Shown here in pieces: positions 17,578 through 26,231 of a stretch of DNA of 64,000 nt (its first letter is position 1; each line of letters opens with the position of its first letter). This DNA comes from Magnetococcales bacterium (GTDB lineage Bacteria; Pseudomonadota; Magnetococcia; Magnetococcales; UBA8363). A program made the position numbers and the translations under genes. The stretch is taken from positions 62,001-126,000 of the forward strand of contig JADGCV010000001.1 in NCBI GenBank assembly GCA_015228815.1, written 5' to 3'. The notes below the pieces were generated by a model, which was given only the letters and a program-made list of their open reading frames with translations, did not search any database and was not told where the DNA came from.

Positions 17578-18670
17578 CGAAACGCCATCGTCGCAATCCC
17601 TTCCGGGTCAGGTGGGTCAACAGCATTCCCGGCGGCATCCGCAGCCAGTGGGAACGGACATAAAGCAGGCTCCAGGCGAGCCAGGATACGAACTCCAGTC
17701 GATCAGGGTCACCCGGAACCATGATTCGGGCGATGAGCCGGTCCATGACCACCCGGGCGACCACTCCCGGGCCTCCGGGATCACGGGCCATCTCCTGGAG
17801 GATGGCATCGGGAATCGGACTTGCCAACAGTTTTTTGCAATAATGGAGCGAATAATACAGCGGTCGCACCAGATCCAGCGCCCGGGCACGAGGCAGCAGC
17901 CGGTCCCAGAAATCGCCATCCGTCCGTCTCCAGGTGAAAAGACCATCCAGGTCCAGCAATCCGCGCAGGCCCTTGTCAAAATCGCCGTCGTAAAACAGAT
18001 GGACCGCGGCATGAATGGCCATATCGACGGGACAGAGGGTCTTGAGCGGCCCGTGACCGGGAAGATCGACGGCCGAGGCGAACAGCAATCCAGGATCGGG
18101 GTGCAGCCGGCTTGTCTTCGGCAGGATGGTATGATGGATGTCCAGTTCGGTCATCCGTTGGCGATGTCTGAGGGGGGGAAGTTCGTGCATCCATTCGCGG
18201 TAGTAGCGTTGATCGTAGGGATGGAGTTTGGCCGGTTCCCAACCGTGTCGCGCCATGAGGGTTTCGACGAGGGGAAAATCCTCGGGTTTCATCAGGATGT
18301 CCAGGTCAGAGACATGACGTCCCCGGGACAGAGGCAAATCCAGGAAAACATAAGCGCCCCCCTTGAGCAAAATGATCGGAAGGCCCGTGCCCCACAGCGC
18401 CCGTCGGACACGATCGACCTCCCAGAGCAGCATTCGCCGGTCTTCCAATGCCAGCATCCGGGCGCTTTCAAGATGATTGCGGACCCTGGGATGGAGTTGT
18501 TCCAGAAGATTTCCATCACGGAAGAGCGTTTCCATCCGTCCCAGAAGTCCGGCACGGCGTCCCTGTCGCAACACCAGGTCCTGATCCGGAGCGGTCAATT
18601 GGGGAAAAAGATCCGGCTGGCGATACACCCGAAGCAGCAGGGGGATGGGATGGGCTGGAAAATGGGTCAT
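17552..18670 (-). CDS. Nucleotidyltransferase-fold family protein
   Basis: 372 residues. The central motif ILLKGGAYVFLDLP...RHVSDLDILMKPEDF is that of the uncharacterised nucleotidyltransferase family (NTP_transf_5), with Asp residues of the D-x-D pair in SDLDIL. The surrounding helices are Arg- and Leu-rich, and no membrane segment is clear. These proteins accompany surface-polysaccharide, exosortase or peptide-modification loci; their substrate is unknown. The gene overlaps the amidotransferase by 26 bp, suggesting a shared pathway. No strong ribosome site precedes the ATG at 18670. Confidence 0.75.
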   Translation of the reverse strand: MTHFPAHPIPLLLRVYRQPDLFPQLTAPDQDLVLRQGRRAGLLGRMETLFRDGNLLEQLHPRVRNHLESARMLALEDRRMLLWEVDRVRRALWGTGLPIILLKGGAYVFLDLPLSRGRHVSDLDILMKPEDFPLVETLMARHGWEPAKLHPYDQRYYREWMHELPPLRHRQRMTELDIHHTILPKTSRLHPDPGLLFASAVDLPGHGPLKTLCPVDMAIHAAVHLFYDGDFDKGLRGLLDLDGLFTWRRTDGDFWDRLLPRARALDLVRPLYYSLHYCKKLLASPIPDAILQEMARDPGGPGVVARVVMDRLIARIMVPGDPDRLEFVSWLAWSLLYVRSHWLRMPPGMLLTHLTRKGLRRWRFDVRNRRIV

Positions 18671-18760
18671 GGTGGCACAGGATTGCCCGAATCAACCAAA
18701 CGTTCAGAATCGTTCCCGACACATGCTCCAGGGAAAACACGCCGTCCCATGACACATGTT

Positions 18761-19516
18761 TCAACGTGGGAGAGAGACGGCAGGAGACCCTGGGAGTGGA
18801 ACCGGCAAACGCATCTCCTGAACGGCTTGGGTGTTGAAGGGGGGAAAGGAAGGTGGAAAATACCGGTTGATCGTTGCGATCCCTCCCAGGATGATGATTC
18901 CCGTGGCAACGACCCATTTGATGGTTTCCACCTTGGCGGTCTCGATGTCCTTGCGCAATTCCAACCGGGTCAACTCGATCCGGGCGTCCACTTCCTTGAT
19001 ATCCCGTTTTAATTCTGCCTTCACGACCTCGATATCCCGTTTCAGTTCTGTCTTCACGACCTCGATATCCCGTTTCAGCTCCGCCTTCGTCGCTTCGATC
19101 TTGGAATCGAGCTCCTTGATATCCCGTTTCAGCTCCGCCTTCGTCGCTTCGATCTTGGAATCGAGCTCCTTGATATCCCGTTTCAGCTCCGCCTTCGTCG
19201 CTTCGATCTTGGAATCAAGCTCCTTGATATCCCGTTTCAGTTCTGTCTTCACGACCTCGATGTCCCGTTGCAGCTCCGCCTTCGTCGCTTCGATCTTGGA
19301 ATCGATTTCCTTCATATCCCTTCGGATCCACTCGATATCCCGCTTCAATTCCAGGACCCGTGCGTCCACCTTGGCCAGATCGGCCATGATGAAACGTTGC
19401 CCCTCCAGGACTTCGGTCAACAGACGGACCTGGGTTTCCGCCTGCTCCTCGGTAAATCCCGTGGAAACGAGTTTCTTGACGAATGAATGCGTGTCGAACA
19501 CAAGCGATCCGCTCAT
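18761..19516 (-). CDS. DUF1640/CCDC90-like coiled-coil membrane protein
   Basis: 251 residues with a head-stalk-anchor layout. Residues 6-40 (FDTHSFVKKLVSTGFTEEQA) match the head of DUF1640/CCDC90 proteins. Residues about 50-195 form a long coiled coil built from near-identical 11- and 18-residue units (ELKRDIEVVK and KRDIKELDSKIEATKAEL). One membrane helix follows (WVVATGIIILGGIATI), then a Pro-rich tail. AAGGAAA precedes the ATG. The DNA of the stalk is tandemly repeated (18998-19258), so the stalk length probably varies between strains. The function of the bacterial family is unknown. It lies between the nucleotidyltransferase gene and the large cNMP-domain gene on the same strand. Confidence 0.8.
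   Translation of the reverse strand: MSGSLVFDTHSFVKKLVSTGFTEEQAETQVRLLTEVLEGQRFIMADLAKVDARVLELKRDIEWIRRDMKEIDSKIEATKAELQRDIEVVKTELKRDIKELDSKIEATKAELKRDIKELDSKIEATKAELKRDIKELDSKIEATKAELKRDIEVVKTELKRDIEVVKAELKRDIKEVDARIELTRLELRKDIETAKVETIKWVVATGIIILGGIATINRYFPPSFPPFNTQAVQEMRLPVPLPGSPAVSLPR
18998..19258. repeat. Tandem coding repeat, 33-bp and 54-bp units
   Basis: Three 54-bp units start at 19064, 19118 and 19172; the third differs from the others by one base. They are flanked by 33-bp units starting at 18998, 19031 and 19226. All units begin GATATCCCGTTT on the plus strand and keep the reading frame (18 and 11 residues). The copies are nearly identical at DNA level, which points to recent slippage or unequal recombination. 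Confidence 0.9.
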
Positions 19517-19647
19517 ACCATTTCCTTCGCGATTCCAGGATGATCAGGGTGACCCGATCACCCAGTCAGGGAACAAGACCGTGTCCCAGAGGAAGCAAGG
19601 CAGGGAGCACCCCTTCCGGAACCCGTCGTCATGCACGGGTCTTTCCA

Positions 19648-22600
19648 CTATTTTTTCAAGGCTTTTCCTGTCGTTTGCAACAGACGTTGGGTCAACTTGA
19701 TGAGAAACTGGTCCTTGAGTTTTTCACGGATCTCCGAGCCCATCCGTTTCATCAGATCCTGATCGATCCGCATGACCAGCACCTCTCCCTGACTGATGAC
19801 ACTGGTCGTTCTCTGGGAATTGGTGAGAAAGGCCATGTCGCCGAAAAACTCCCCGGGTCCCAACTGGGCGATGACTACGTCTCCCTTGACGACATCCACT
19901 TTGCCATTGATGAGGATGAAGAAGGAGGTATCCAGGGTCCCTTCGCGGATGATCTCTCCCTTGGCCTTGAACGTGCGGAAACTGGTATTGAAGGCGGTGA
20001 TCCGTTTTTTTTCATAGCTGGAAAACTGGGAAAAAAACGGCAACCGGTCGATCAATCCCATTGCGGTATCCCGGTCCAGATTGCGCAGTTCCCCTTCGAG
20101 GGGATGGGCGATCACGGTGGTCACATTGACGGCATCGGGGCCGACGAGTTTGTCGGTGGTCTCGGCAAGTCGCGCCACCTGGCGATTGATGATGTGATCC
20201 TTGAATTTCTCCCGGCTCTCCTGTTCCAGCTGGCTCATCATGTCCTGATCGACCCTCAGGACCACCACCTGTTCATTGGCCTTGATGTTCATGGTGCGTG
20301 GGGTGTTGGTGAGGAAGGAAATTTCGCCGAACATTTCGCCCGGGGTCAGTTTGGCGACAATTTTGTTGTTCTTGGTGACGCTGACGGTTCCCCGGATCAG
20401 CACGAAAAAGGCGGTATCGCGCGTTCCATCCTCGATGATCAGGGCATCCTTCTGAAAAATCTTGAAACTGACATCGCGTTCGGTGATCCGTTTTTTTTCG
20501 TACTCGGAAAAGCGGGAAAAGAAGGGCAGGCTGTTGATCAACTTGAAGATGACGGCGCGATTGTCCTTGGCGGGTTCGGAGGTCGGGCGCGCCTGCTGGG
20601 GCTTGCCCTGTGGCTGGGCTGGCGTGGCGGTTCCGGCGACGGCGGGTTTTACGCCGGTACGGGTCAGGGTGGTGGTATCGGAAGTTTCGGCGGCGGCGCC
20701 ATCGGGGTTTTGCACCAGTCGGATCGCCTTGGAAAAGCCCTCGTCATTGAACCTGGCATCCAGGTTGATCAGCCCCGCCTGGGCGCGAATGACGATCGGC
20801 AATACCACCTTGTCCTGATTCTTCCCCCCCCCCATCAGGGCAAAAGACCGGACACGCTGCTTGAAACGAAATGAATCCTTTTCCAGTTGCCCCTCCTTTT
20901 CCATGGCCAAAAGCATCTGCCGCAGATCATGACGAATGTTGAACGCCGGTTCGGCGAGGGTCTTGGGACGATTGCGCACATCGAGCAGTTCGTCATCGGC
21001 GGATTCCCCGGCACGAACCGTCAAAATTCCGACAGCCTTCTCCAGGACCTCCTGGAGATTGTCGAAATCCGTGCGTGATGGAATGTTCTGAAGTCCACGA
21101 TAGAGATTGAGAACCTTGAGAAGGAACAATTTTGTAAAGGTGGTCGTGGCCAGATTGATCTGATCGCGATCCCGTTTCTTTTGCGATTCCCCCGTCAGAT
21201 AAAAATCCATGATCCGTTCCGCCAGATCCCGAAAGGCGAACCAGACGTTGTTGGCCACTCCCTCGGGCGCAGACCCGGAACGGGGCGCCATGGCGAATTC
21301 CGTCTCCAGAAGCACCCCCTCGCGATGGACCACGCGCACCATCCCCTTGGGTGTACCCGGATCGGGCTGGGAAATCTGAATATCGGGAATGGCGTCGGGA
21401 AGGGCTTGCAGGCTCGATACCGCCGGGACATTATCCGCCTTTTCGCTGACCGTTCCCCCGGAAGTCCTCAGGGCGACGAGATAGGCCAGAAAACTCTTGG
21501 TGGAAAGGGAGTGCATCTGTTCATCGTTGGTGCCAATCTGAAAATCGCGGATGATCCCCGACAGCATTTTGTTGATCCGCGCTTCGTAGGCGCGGTCAAG
21601 ATACTCGGAATAGGCATCGTAGCGGGTCAGGATGGTTTCCAGTTCGCGATCCGAAATTCCCTGATCGCTGACCTGGGCCGGGTCGAATTTCAACTGTTCA
21701 CGCTTGGCCTTCTCGATGTCCAGCAGATGGTCTTTCACTGCCAGGCGGACGAGGGCCTTCTGCAATAAATTCCGGGCATGTCGGACGATGTTGGCCTCCA
21801 GGGCGGTCGCCAGGGATTCCTTCACGTTCCTGTCCTGGGCCGCGGCGACATCCTTGGCCAACAGTCGGGTCTCCTTGGCGAACAGCTTCGACGAAAGGGT
21901 CCGGCCCACCATGACCACGACCTCTTCGAACAGGGGTGTCCCGGTCTCGGCGGATCCGGAGTCGCCCCGAGGCAAGACCGCCATCATTTTTTCATCGATT
22001 CCTTCTCCCTTCAGGTGCTCCGCGCCTCCGATGCCCCGTGCCAGGGCCGCCACGGCGGTATCCCGAGTCGGATCGGCATCGACCCAACCCGTCAGGTCGC
22101 TGGTGATGGCATTGAGCAGGCGAAGGGTTTCGTGACTGACATTCATCGATGTTTCACTGCCACTGGCCCCGGCATAGGAAGGGGCCAGAACCTCCTTCAC
22201 CGCCAGTTCCAGCGCCAGAATGCAGACACCATCCCTGTTTTCCTTGTGGAGCGCCGCCCCGGCCCGACGGACGATGGACTTGCGATCGCGCGCCAGGGCC
22301 ATTTCCAGCGCGTGGGCAACGAGGCCCTCGCGCAGGGAATCACGAATCTCCAGAGCGATCTTTTCGCATTCCTTCAGATGGGCTTCCTGCTGCTCCGGCG
22401 TCTGACCATTGACAAGGCCGAAATAGCGCACCTTCTCCATGTCTTCAAGGGTCGTCAACCCATTGACGGTAAACATTTCCTCGATGGTCATCACAAGATT
22501 GCCATCGACATGGACTTCCATGAGAATCGGATCCGGGACATCACGATTCCAGGTCCGGGCATCGATGCCACCACCGCTGGTCCCCGCCAACTGAGTAAAA

Positions 22601-23331
22601 AACGCCCGGTCGATCCGTTGTCTGACACCCTTTCCAAGAATCAGTATCGGTTTGCTGTCGTCCCGAACGACCCCCTTGGGACTCGAAATGAACATTCCCC
22701 ATTGATCATCCCCATCCGACTCCAGAAGCCGGATCTGGAAGTGCATGTGCTCCTTGTTGATCGCCACCACCAACGGCTTGTCGGGAGTGCATCGATGAAG
22801 GTCATAGGAAAAAAAACGTCGGGCACGCAAGGTTTCGATCTCTTCCGGCGGATTGGCCCCGACGATTTCCAGCGGCGGCTGATTGGCACGAGGCTGCCCC
22901 TGCATGTTTTTTTCCTGCTCCAGGGTAAGGACCATCCCCGCCGGATGCAGATGGATGCCGATCATCCCTTTGAACATGAATTCGGTGACCGCCTTTTTCT
23001 TGCGATCGGTCGGCGGAATGAGCTCCGAGGAGATCTCTCGTTGTCCCGAAAAGGTCCGAACCTGATAATCAGCGCCGACCATGTCGATGTGGCAGCTCAA
23101 TCCCTCCCCCTTGAGGGTCATGGGACAGTAGACGTTTTCCAGCGCGATGAATTGAAGCGGTTCCAGAGGCGGAAGGGATGCCTGTCCTGCGCCCCCTTTG
23201 CCTTTCGGGGGGGCGTTCCCGGAGAGGACGGCCTCTTTTCCGACCGGGCCGGAGGTTTCACTCTTTCCCTTGGCGGGGGCTTCGCTTTTGGCTTTCGGCG
23301 GGACAGGGGCGCTCTTCTTGAACAGGCTCAT
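19648..23331 (-). CDS. Large protein with two C-terminal cyclic-nucleotide-binding domains
   Basis: 1227 residues from an ATG preceded by GGGAG. Residues 1-60 are Lys/Pro/Ala-rich and probably disordered. About 60-900 is a region I cannot assign; its first 100 residues form beta-rich segments that might be PilZ-like. A Pro/Ala/Gln-rich linker follows. Two cNMP-binding (CAP_ED) domains end the protein, each opening with LPFFS(R/Q)FSxYEKKRIT and carrying phosphate-cassette loops GEMFGEISFLTNTPRT and GEFFGDMAFLTNSQRT. No membrane segment or HTH is seen. This suggests a cytosolic scaffold or regulator responding to a cyclic nucleotide, possibly linked to the adjacent coiled-coil protein. Confidence 0.75.
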   Translation of the reverse strand: MSLFKKSAPVPPKAKSEAPAKGKSETSGPVGKEAVLSGNAPPKGKGGAGQASLPPLEPLQFIALENVYCPMTLKGEGLSCHIDMVGADYQVRTFSGQREISSELIPPTDRKKKAVTEFMFKGMIGIHLHPAGMVLTLEQEKNMQGQPRANQPPLEIVGANPPEEIETLRARRFFSYDLHRCTPDKPLVVAINKEHMHFQIRLLESDGDDQWGMFISSPKGVVRDDSKPILILGKGVRQRIDRAFFTQLAGTSGGGIDARTWNRDVPDPILMEVHVDGNLVMTIEEMFTVNGLTTLEDMEKVRYFGLVNGQTPEQQEAHLKECEKIALEIRDSLREGLVAHALEMALARDRKSIVRRAGAALHKENRDGVCILALELAVKEVLAPSYAGASGSETSMNVSHETLRLLNAITSDLTGWVDADPTRDTAVAALARGIGGAEHLKGEGIDEKMMAVLPRGDSGSAETGTPLFEEVVVMVGRTLSSKLFAKETRLLAKDVAAAQDRNVKESLATALEANIVRHARNLLQKALVRLAVKDHLLDIEKAKREQLKFDPAQVSDQGISDRELETILTRYDAYSEYLDRAYEARINKMLSGIIRDFQIGTNDEQMHSLSTKSFLAYLVALRTSGGTVSEKADNVPAVSSLQALPDAIPDIQISQPDPGTPKGMVRVVHREGVLLETEFAMAPRSGSAPEGVANNVWFAFRDLAERIMDFYLTGESQKKRDRDQINLATTTFTKLFLLKVLNLYRGLQNIPSRTDFDNLQEVLEKAVGILTVRAGESADDELLDVRNRPKTLAEPAFNIRHDLRQMLLAMEKEGQLEKDSFRFKQRVRSFALMGGGKNQDKVVLPIVIRAQAGLINLDARFNDEGFSKAIRLVQNPDGAAAETSDTTTLTRTGVKPAVAGTATPAQPQGKPQQARPTSEPAKDNRAVIFKLINSLPFFSRFSEYEKKRITERDVSFKIFQKDALIIEDGTRDTAFFVLIRGTVSVTKNNKIVAKLTPGEMFGEISFLTNTPRTMNIKANEQVVVLRVDQDMMSQLEQESREKFKDHIINRQVARLAETTDKLVGPDAVNVTTVIAHPLEGELRNLDRDTAMGLIDRLPFFSQFSSYEKKRITAFNTSFRTFKAKGEIIREGTLDTSFFILINGKVDVVKGDVVIAQLGPGEFFGDMAFLTNSQRTTSVISQGEVLVMRIDQDLMKRMGSEIREKLKDQFLIKLTQRLLQTTGKALKK

Positions 23332-23362
23332 ACACGTTTCTCCCCCAGTCAAAATCGGGTCG

Positions 23363-23392
23363 TTATCATGGTGGAAACTTGGACAAAGTCAA
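23363..23392 (-). promoter_or_regulatory. Possible sigma-70 promoter of the 1227-residue protein gene
   Basis: Minus strand: TTGACT (23387-23392) and TGATAA (23363-23368) are 18 bp apart and end about 30 bp before the start codon. The -10 match is modest. A second TTGACA lies about 30 bp further upstream. Confidence 0.35.
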
Positions 23393-23497
23393 TGGAACCG
23401 TATGGCGCGGCATGTGTCAAGAATAACATGGCCGAAAAAAAATCACAGCAAATGTTTCCGTGAAATGATCACGGGACCATTGCGCATCCGGGCCGGA

Positions 23498-23534
23498 GGA
23501 TGATGGCCGTGAGGGGCGGGAACGGCCATCATCC
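23498..23534. other. Perfect 13-bp inverted repeat in a 460-bp gene-free gap
   Basis: The gap between 23332 and 23790 holds no coding sequence I can support. Its main structure is GGATGATGGCCGT / ACGGCCATCATCC with an 11-base loop. It sits downstream of the leftward pqi operon and upstream of the 1227-residue protein gene. With no T-run it is not a standard terminator; it may be a factor-dependent terminator, a processing site or a protein-binding dyad. Confidence 0.6.
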
Positions 23535-23790
23535 GGACTTTCCAGCCCACCCGTGGTCCGGGGTTGGGGAAACCCCATGAAAACCACAAGCTTTTCCAGA
23601 ACCATCGAGGGATGGCCCGGGGAAACAACCTTCTCCGCGACTCCATGCGCGGATCGTGCCGTTTCCATGGACCATCATGCACAAAACCATGGAACAAGAT
23701 AAGGTGAACGGTTGCAGCATCTTTGACTTGAGGGGGCGATTCCCGAAGAAAACCTCTTTCGGGAAGGCCATGATCATTTCATCATCGGGA

Positions 23791-24504
23791 TCATGGTCGG
23801 GGCAACGGCGCCACATCGGGCAGGGAAGGGAGGAACGAAGACATCGGTGCCGCAATCGATGCGGATTGTTTCAGCCGCAGCCCGGTCAGCCGCGCGGCGA
23901 CCCGGCGGCTGAAGGTTTCGAGCAGGGCACTCAATGCGGCGACCTGGGCCTCCTGATCGTTGCGTCCGACCGGATCACCCCGGATCTCGGTCATCTCTCC
24001 CACGACCGCCCCCTCCTGGTCTCCCGGCCCCTGAAGACGCCAGCGGGCCGCAAACCAGGGACGCCCCAGGGCATCGATCTCGAAACCGACCATCCGGATC
24101 CACAGGCGAAAATCGGGCCTCCCGCCCCGTTTGACCGGCAGGTGCCATATCTGATCGGAATCCAGAAGCAGCGACAGATTTTCCACCATGACCCTGGCCA
24201 ATCCCGCCGCCAATTCCTCGGCCCAAAGATCGGACTCCGCCACCATCAGACGATGATCGCCCTGACGCGAAACAATTTGCGGACGGGAAAGATAATCGGG
24301 CAACTCCACCGGTTCCAGCGCCAGGCGGACGGCGCCACGGGGCTGATGATCCGCCACCGTTCGCCCCGTCATGGCCGACAACAGATAATACCGCGTCGGG
24401 GGCGAACCGTCCCCGGCGACCATCGAGGCACACCCCGCCACAAGAAGGGACCATCCCATCCAGGAAATTCCCCAAAGCAACCATCCCAGACGATTGACGT
24501 TCAT
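23791..24504 (-). CDS. pqiC: PqiC-like outer-membrane lipoprotein
   Basis: 237 residues with a signal peptide ending in the lipobox LVAGC (Cys25), then the ABC-type transport auxiliary (DUF330/PqiC) domain: TRYYLLSAM, RLALEPVELPDYLSRPQIV, and LWAEELAAGLARVMVENL. PqiC anchors the periplasmic PqiB tunnel to the outer membrane in envelope lipid transport. A C-terminal Ala/Pro-rich extension is unremarkable. The ATG overlaps the pqiB stop by four bases; last gene of pqiA-pqiB-pqiC. Confidence 0.85.
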   Translation of the reverse strand: MNVNRLGWLLWGISWMGWSLLVAGCASMVAGDGSPPTRYYLLSAMTGRTVADHQPRGAVRLALEPVELPDYLSRPQIVSRQGDHRLMVAESDLWAEELAAGLARVMVENLSLLLDSDQIWHLPVKRGGRPDFRLWIRMVGFEIDALGRPWFAARWRLQGPGDQEGAVVGEMTEIRGDPVGRNDQEAQVAALSALLETFSRRVAARLTGLRLKQSASIAAPMSSFLPSLPDVAPLPRP

Positions 24505-26231
24505 TCCTGTTTCTTCTCCTTGCCAAACACCAATGCCTCGGGCCGACGGTTCATGATATCGACGAACGTGCGGATGGCCCGCGAGGTCAGGGTCAATTCC
24601 CGGGTCAGTTCCAGCATGCGATAATTCAACGGCGCATCGGGATCGGCCAGATCGTTGAGATTCCCCATCAACCGGTCGGTCGAAGCCAAGGCCCGGGTAG
24701 CTGCCTGGGTGGCCTGGGCCAGGTCCCGTCCGAGGGGTTCGACCTTGCCGTCAAGACGGGCCATGGTCGTTTTCAGAGTGGCCAGGGCATCGCGCATGGC
24801 GCCCGCCGCTTCGAGGATTACCGGGGCGTTGACGGTCCGGTTCATGCCGGCCAGCGTTTCGTTCAGATTCCGGCCAATCTCCTCGGCGGGAAAGGTCGAA
24901 AGCTTTTTCAGCAATGCCGTCGCCGACGCGCTGATTTCATCCAGATTGGAAGGGACCGTGGGCAACTCCCGGTAACGTGTATCCCGTCCCACCCGATGGA
25001 TCGGGGTATCGGGACGCATCACCAGATTGACGAACAACTGTCCGGTCAGATAATTGGCCGTTTCCAACTGCCCGCGCAATCCCCGATCGATCAATGTCTG
25101 GAGCAGATCGTTGGCCGATTCCAGCGAATTGCGATCATCGGCGTCGGCAACCCGTTCCGGTTCGAGTTCCACAAGAACCTCGATGCGAAAGGTCGTGTTG
25201 GCCTGGTCGAACTCCATGTGAATATCCCGAACCGATCCAATCTTGATGCCACGGAATTCCACCGGCGCCCCGGTTTTCAGACCACGGACCGAACCATCGA
25301 AATACATCACGCATGGAATTTTCTTGCGGTAGGCCGCTTCGGTAACGGCATTCTGATCCTCGAACAGGGTGAACAGGTGGCCGGTATGGACCGGTTCCAG
25401 AGGTTCCTGGGTTTCGGGCGTCTCGAAGGCGATCCCCCCCAACAGAAGCGCCGACAGGGATGAGGCGGTCACGCGCACGCCGTCGGCATCCACGGACAGA
25501 TCGATACCGCTCACCTTCCAGAACCGACTGTTGGGCTTGACCCGCTCCTGGTAGGGTTCCTTGATGAAGGCATGAACGACCACGCCGTCCGAAGTGTTGT
25601 TCAGGTCGAACCCCAGCACTTCGCCGGCGGGGATCCCCAGATAATAGACCGGCGATCCCGCCGTCAGTCCCCCCAACCGTTCCGTCGCCAGACGTATCTT
25701 GGTACCCGCCGCGCCCGACCGGATCAGGGGCGGACTTTCCAACCCCGTGAACCATTCCTTGACCGGCCCCTCGGTCCCCGGTTCCATTTCGATGTAGGCC
25801 CCCGAAACCAGGGTTCCCAAACCCGAGACCCCCTGAAGGGACAGACGCGGCTGGACAACCCAGAACCTGGCATTGGCGGCGAGAAAATTTTCGGTCCCCG
25901 CCACCAGGCGGACCGACAGCTCCACCCGGGAAAAATCGGGGCTCAATCGCACCGATTCGACCCGTCCCACATCCACCGCCTTGTGACGCACCCGGGTCTT
26001 TCCCGCCTCGATCCCTTCGGCGGTACCGAAGGTGATGGTGATGAGCGGTCCCCGGGAGGAAAGGGTATCGTGGATCAACCATATCCCGACCGCGGCGACG
26101 ATCAATGGTATCAACCAGAACAAAGACAGGGACCGCCCGGCGCTCCGGATCACCGGATCGACCGCGAACCCATCGCCCTGGATGGACCGTCCCCCATGTG
26201 TGGCATCATCGTTACCCTCGGTCGTGATCAT
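24501..26231 (-). CDS. pqiB: PqiB, MCE-domain intermembrane lipid transport protein
   Basis: 576 residues. One N-terminal membrane helix (LSLFWLIPLIVAAVGIWLI, about 34-54) is followed by three MCE/MlaD domains beginning near TITFGTAEGIEAGKTRVRHK, IRLATERLGGLTAGSPVYYLG and CVMYFDGSVRGLKTGAPVEFRG, then a long C-terminal helical region forming the needle. Three MCE repeats distinguish PqiB from single-domain MlaD. It overlaps pqiA by 20 bp and pqiC by 4 bp, a tightly coupled operon. Confidence 0.92.
   Translation of the reverse strand: MITTEGNDDATHGGRSIQGDGFAVDPVIRSAGRSLSLFWLIPLIVAAVGIWLIHDTLSSRGPLITITFGTAEGIEAGKTRVRHKAVDVGRVESVRLSPDFSRVELSVRLVAGTENFLAANARFWVVQPRLSLQGVSGLGTLVSGAYIEMEPGTEGPVKEWFTGLESPPLIRSGAAGTKIRLATERLGGLTAGSPVYYLGIPAGEVLGFDLNNTSDGVVVHAFIKEPYQERVKPNSRFWKVSGIDLSVDADGVRVTASSLSALLLGGIAFETPETQEPLEPVHTGHLFTLFEDQNAVTEAAYRKKIPCVMYFDGSVRGLKTGAPVEFRGIKIGSVRDIHMEFDQANTTFRIEVLVELEPERVADADDRNSLESANDLLQTLIDRGLRGQLETANYLTGQLFVNLVMRPDTPIHRVGRDTRYRELPTVPSNLDEISASATALLKKLSTFPAEEIGRNLNETLAGMNRTVNAPVILEAAGAMRDALATLKTTMARLDGKVEPLGRDLAQATQAATRALASTDRLMGNLNDLADPDAPLNYRMLELTRELTLTSRAIRTFVDIMNRRPEALVFGKEKKQE

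Noticed and set aside
18998-19258. Regular repeats considered as a CRISPR array
   Set aside because: Units are directly adjacent, keep a reading frame and encode a coiled coil; there are no spacers.
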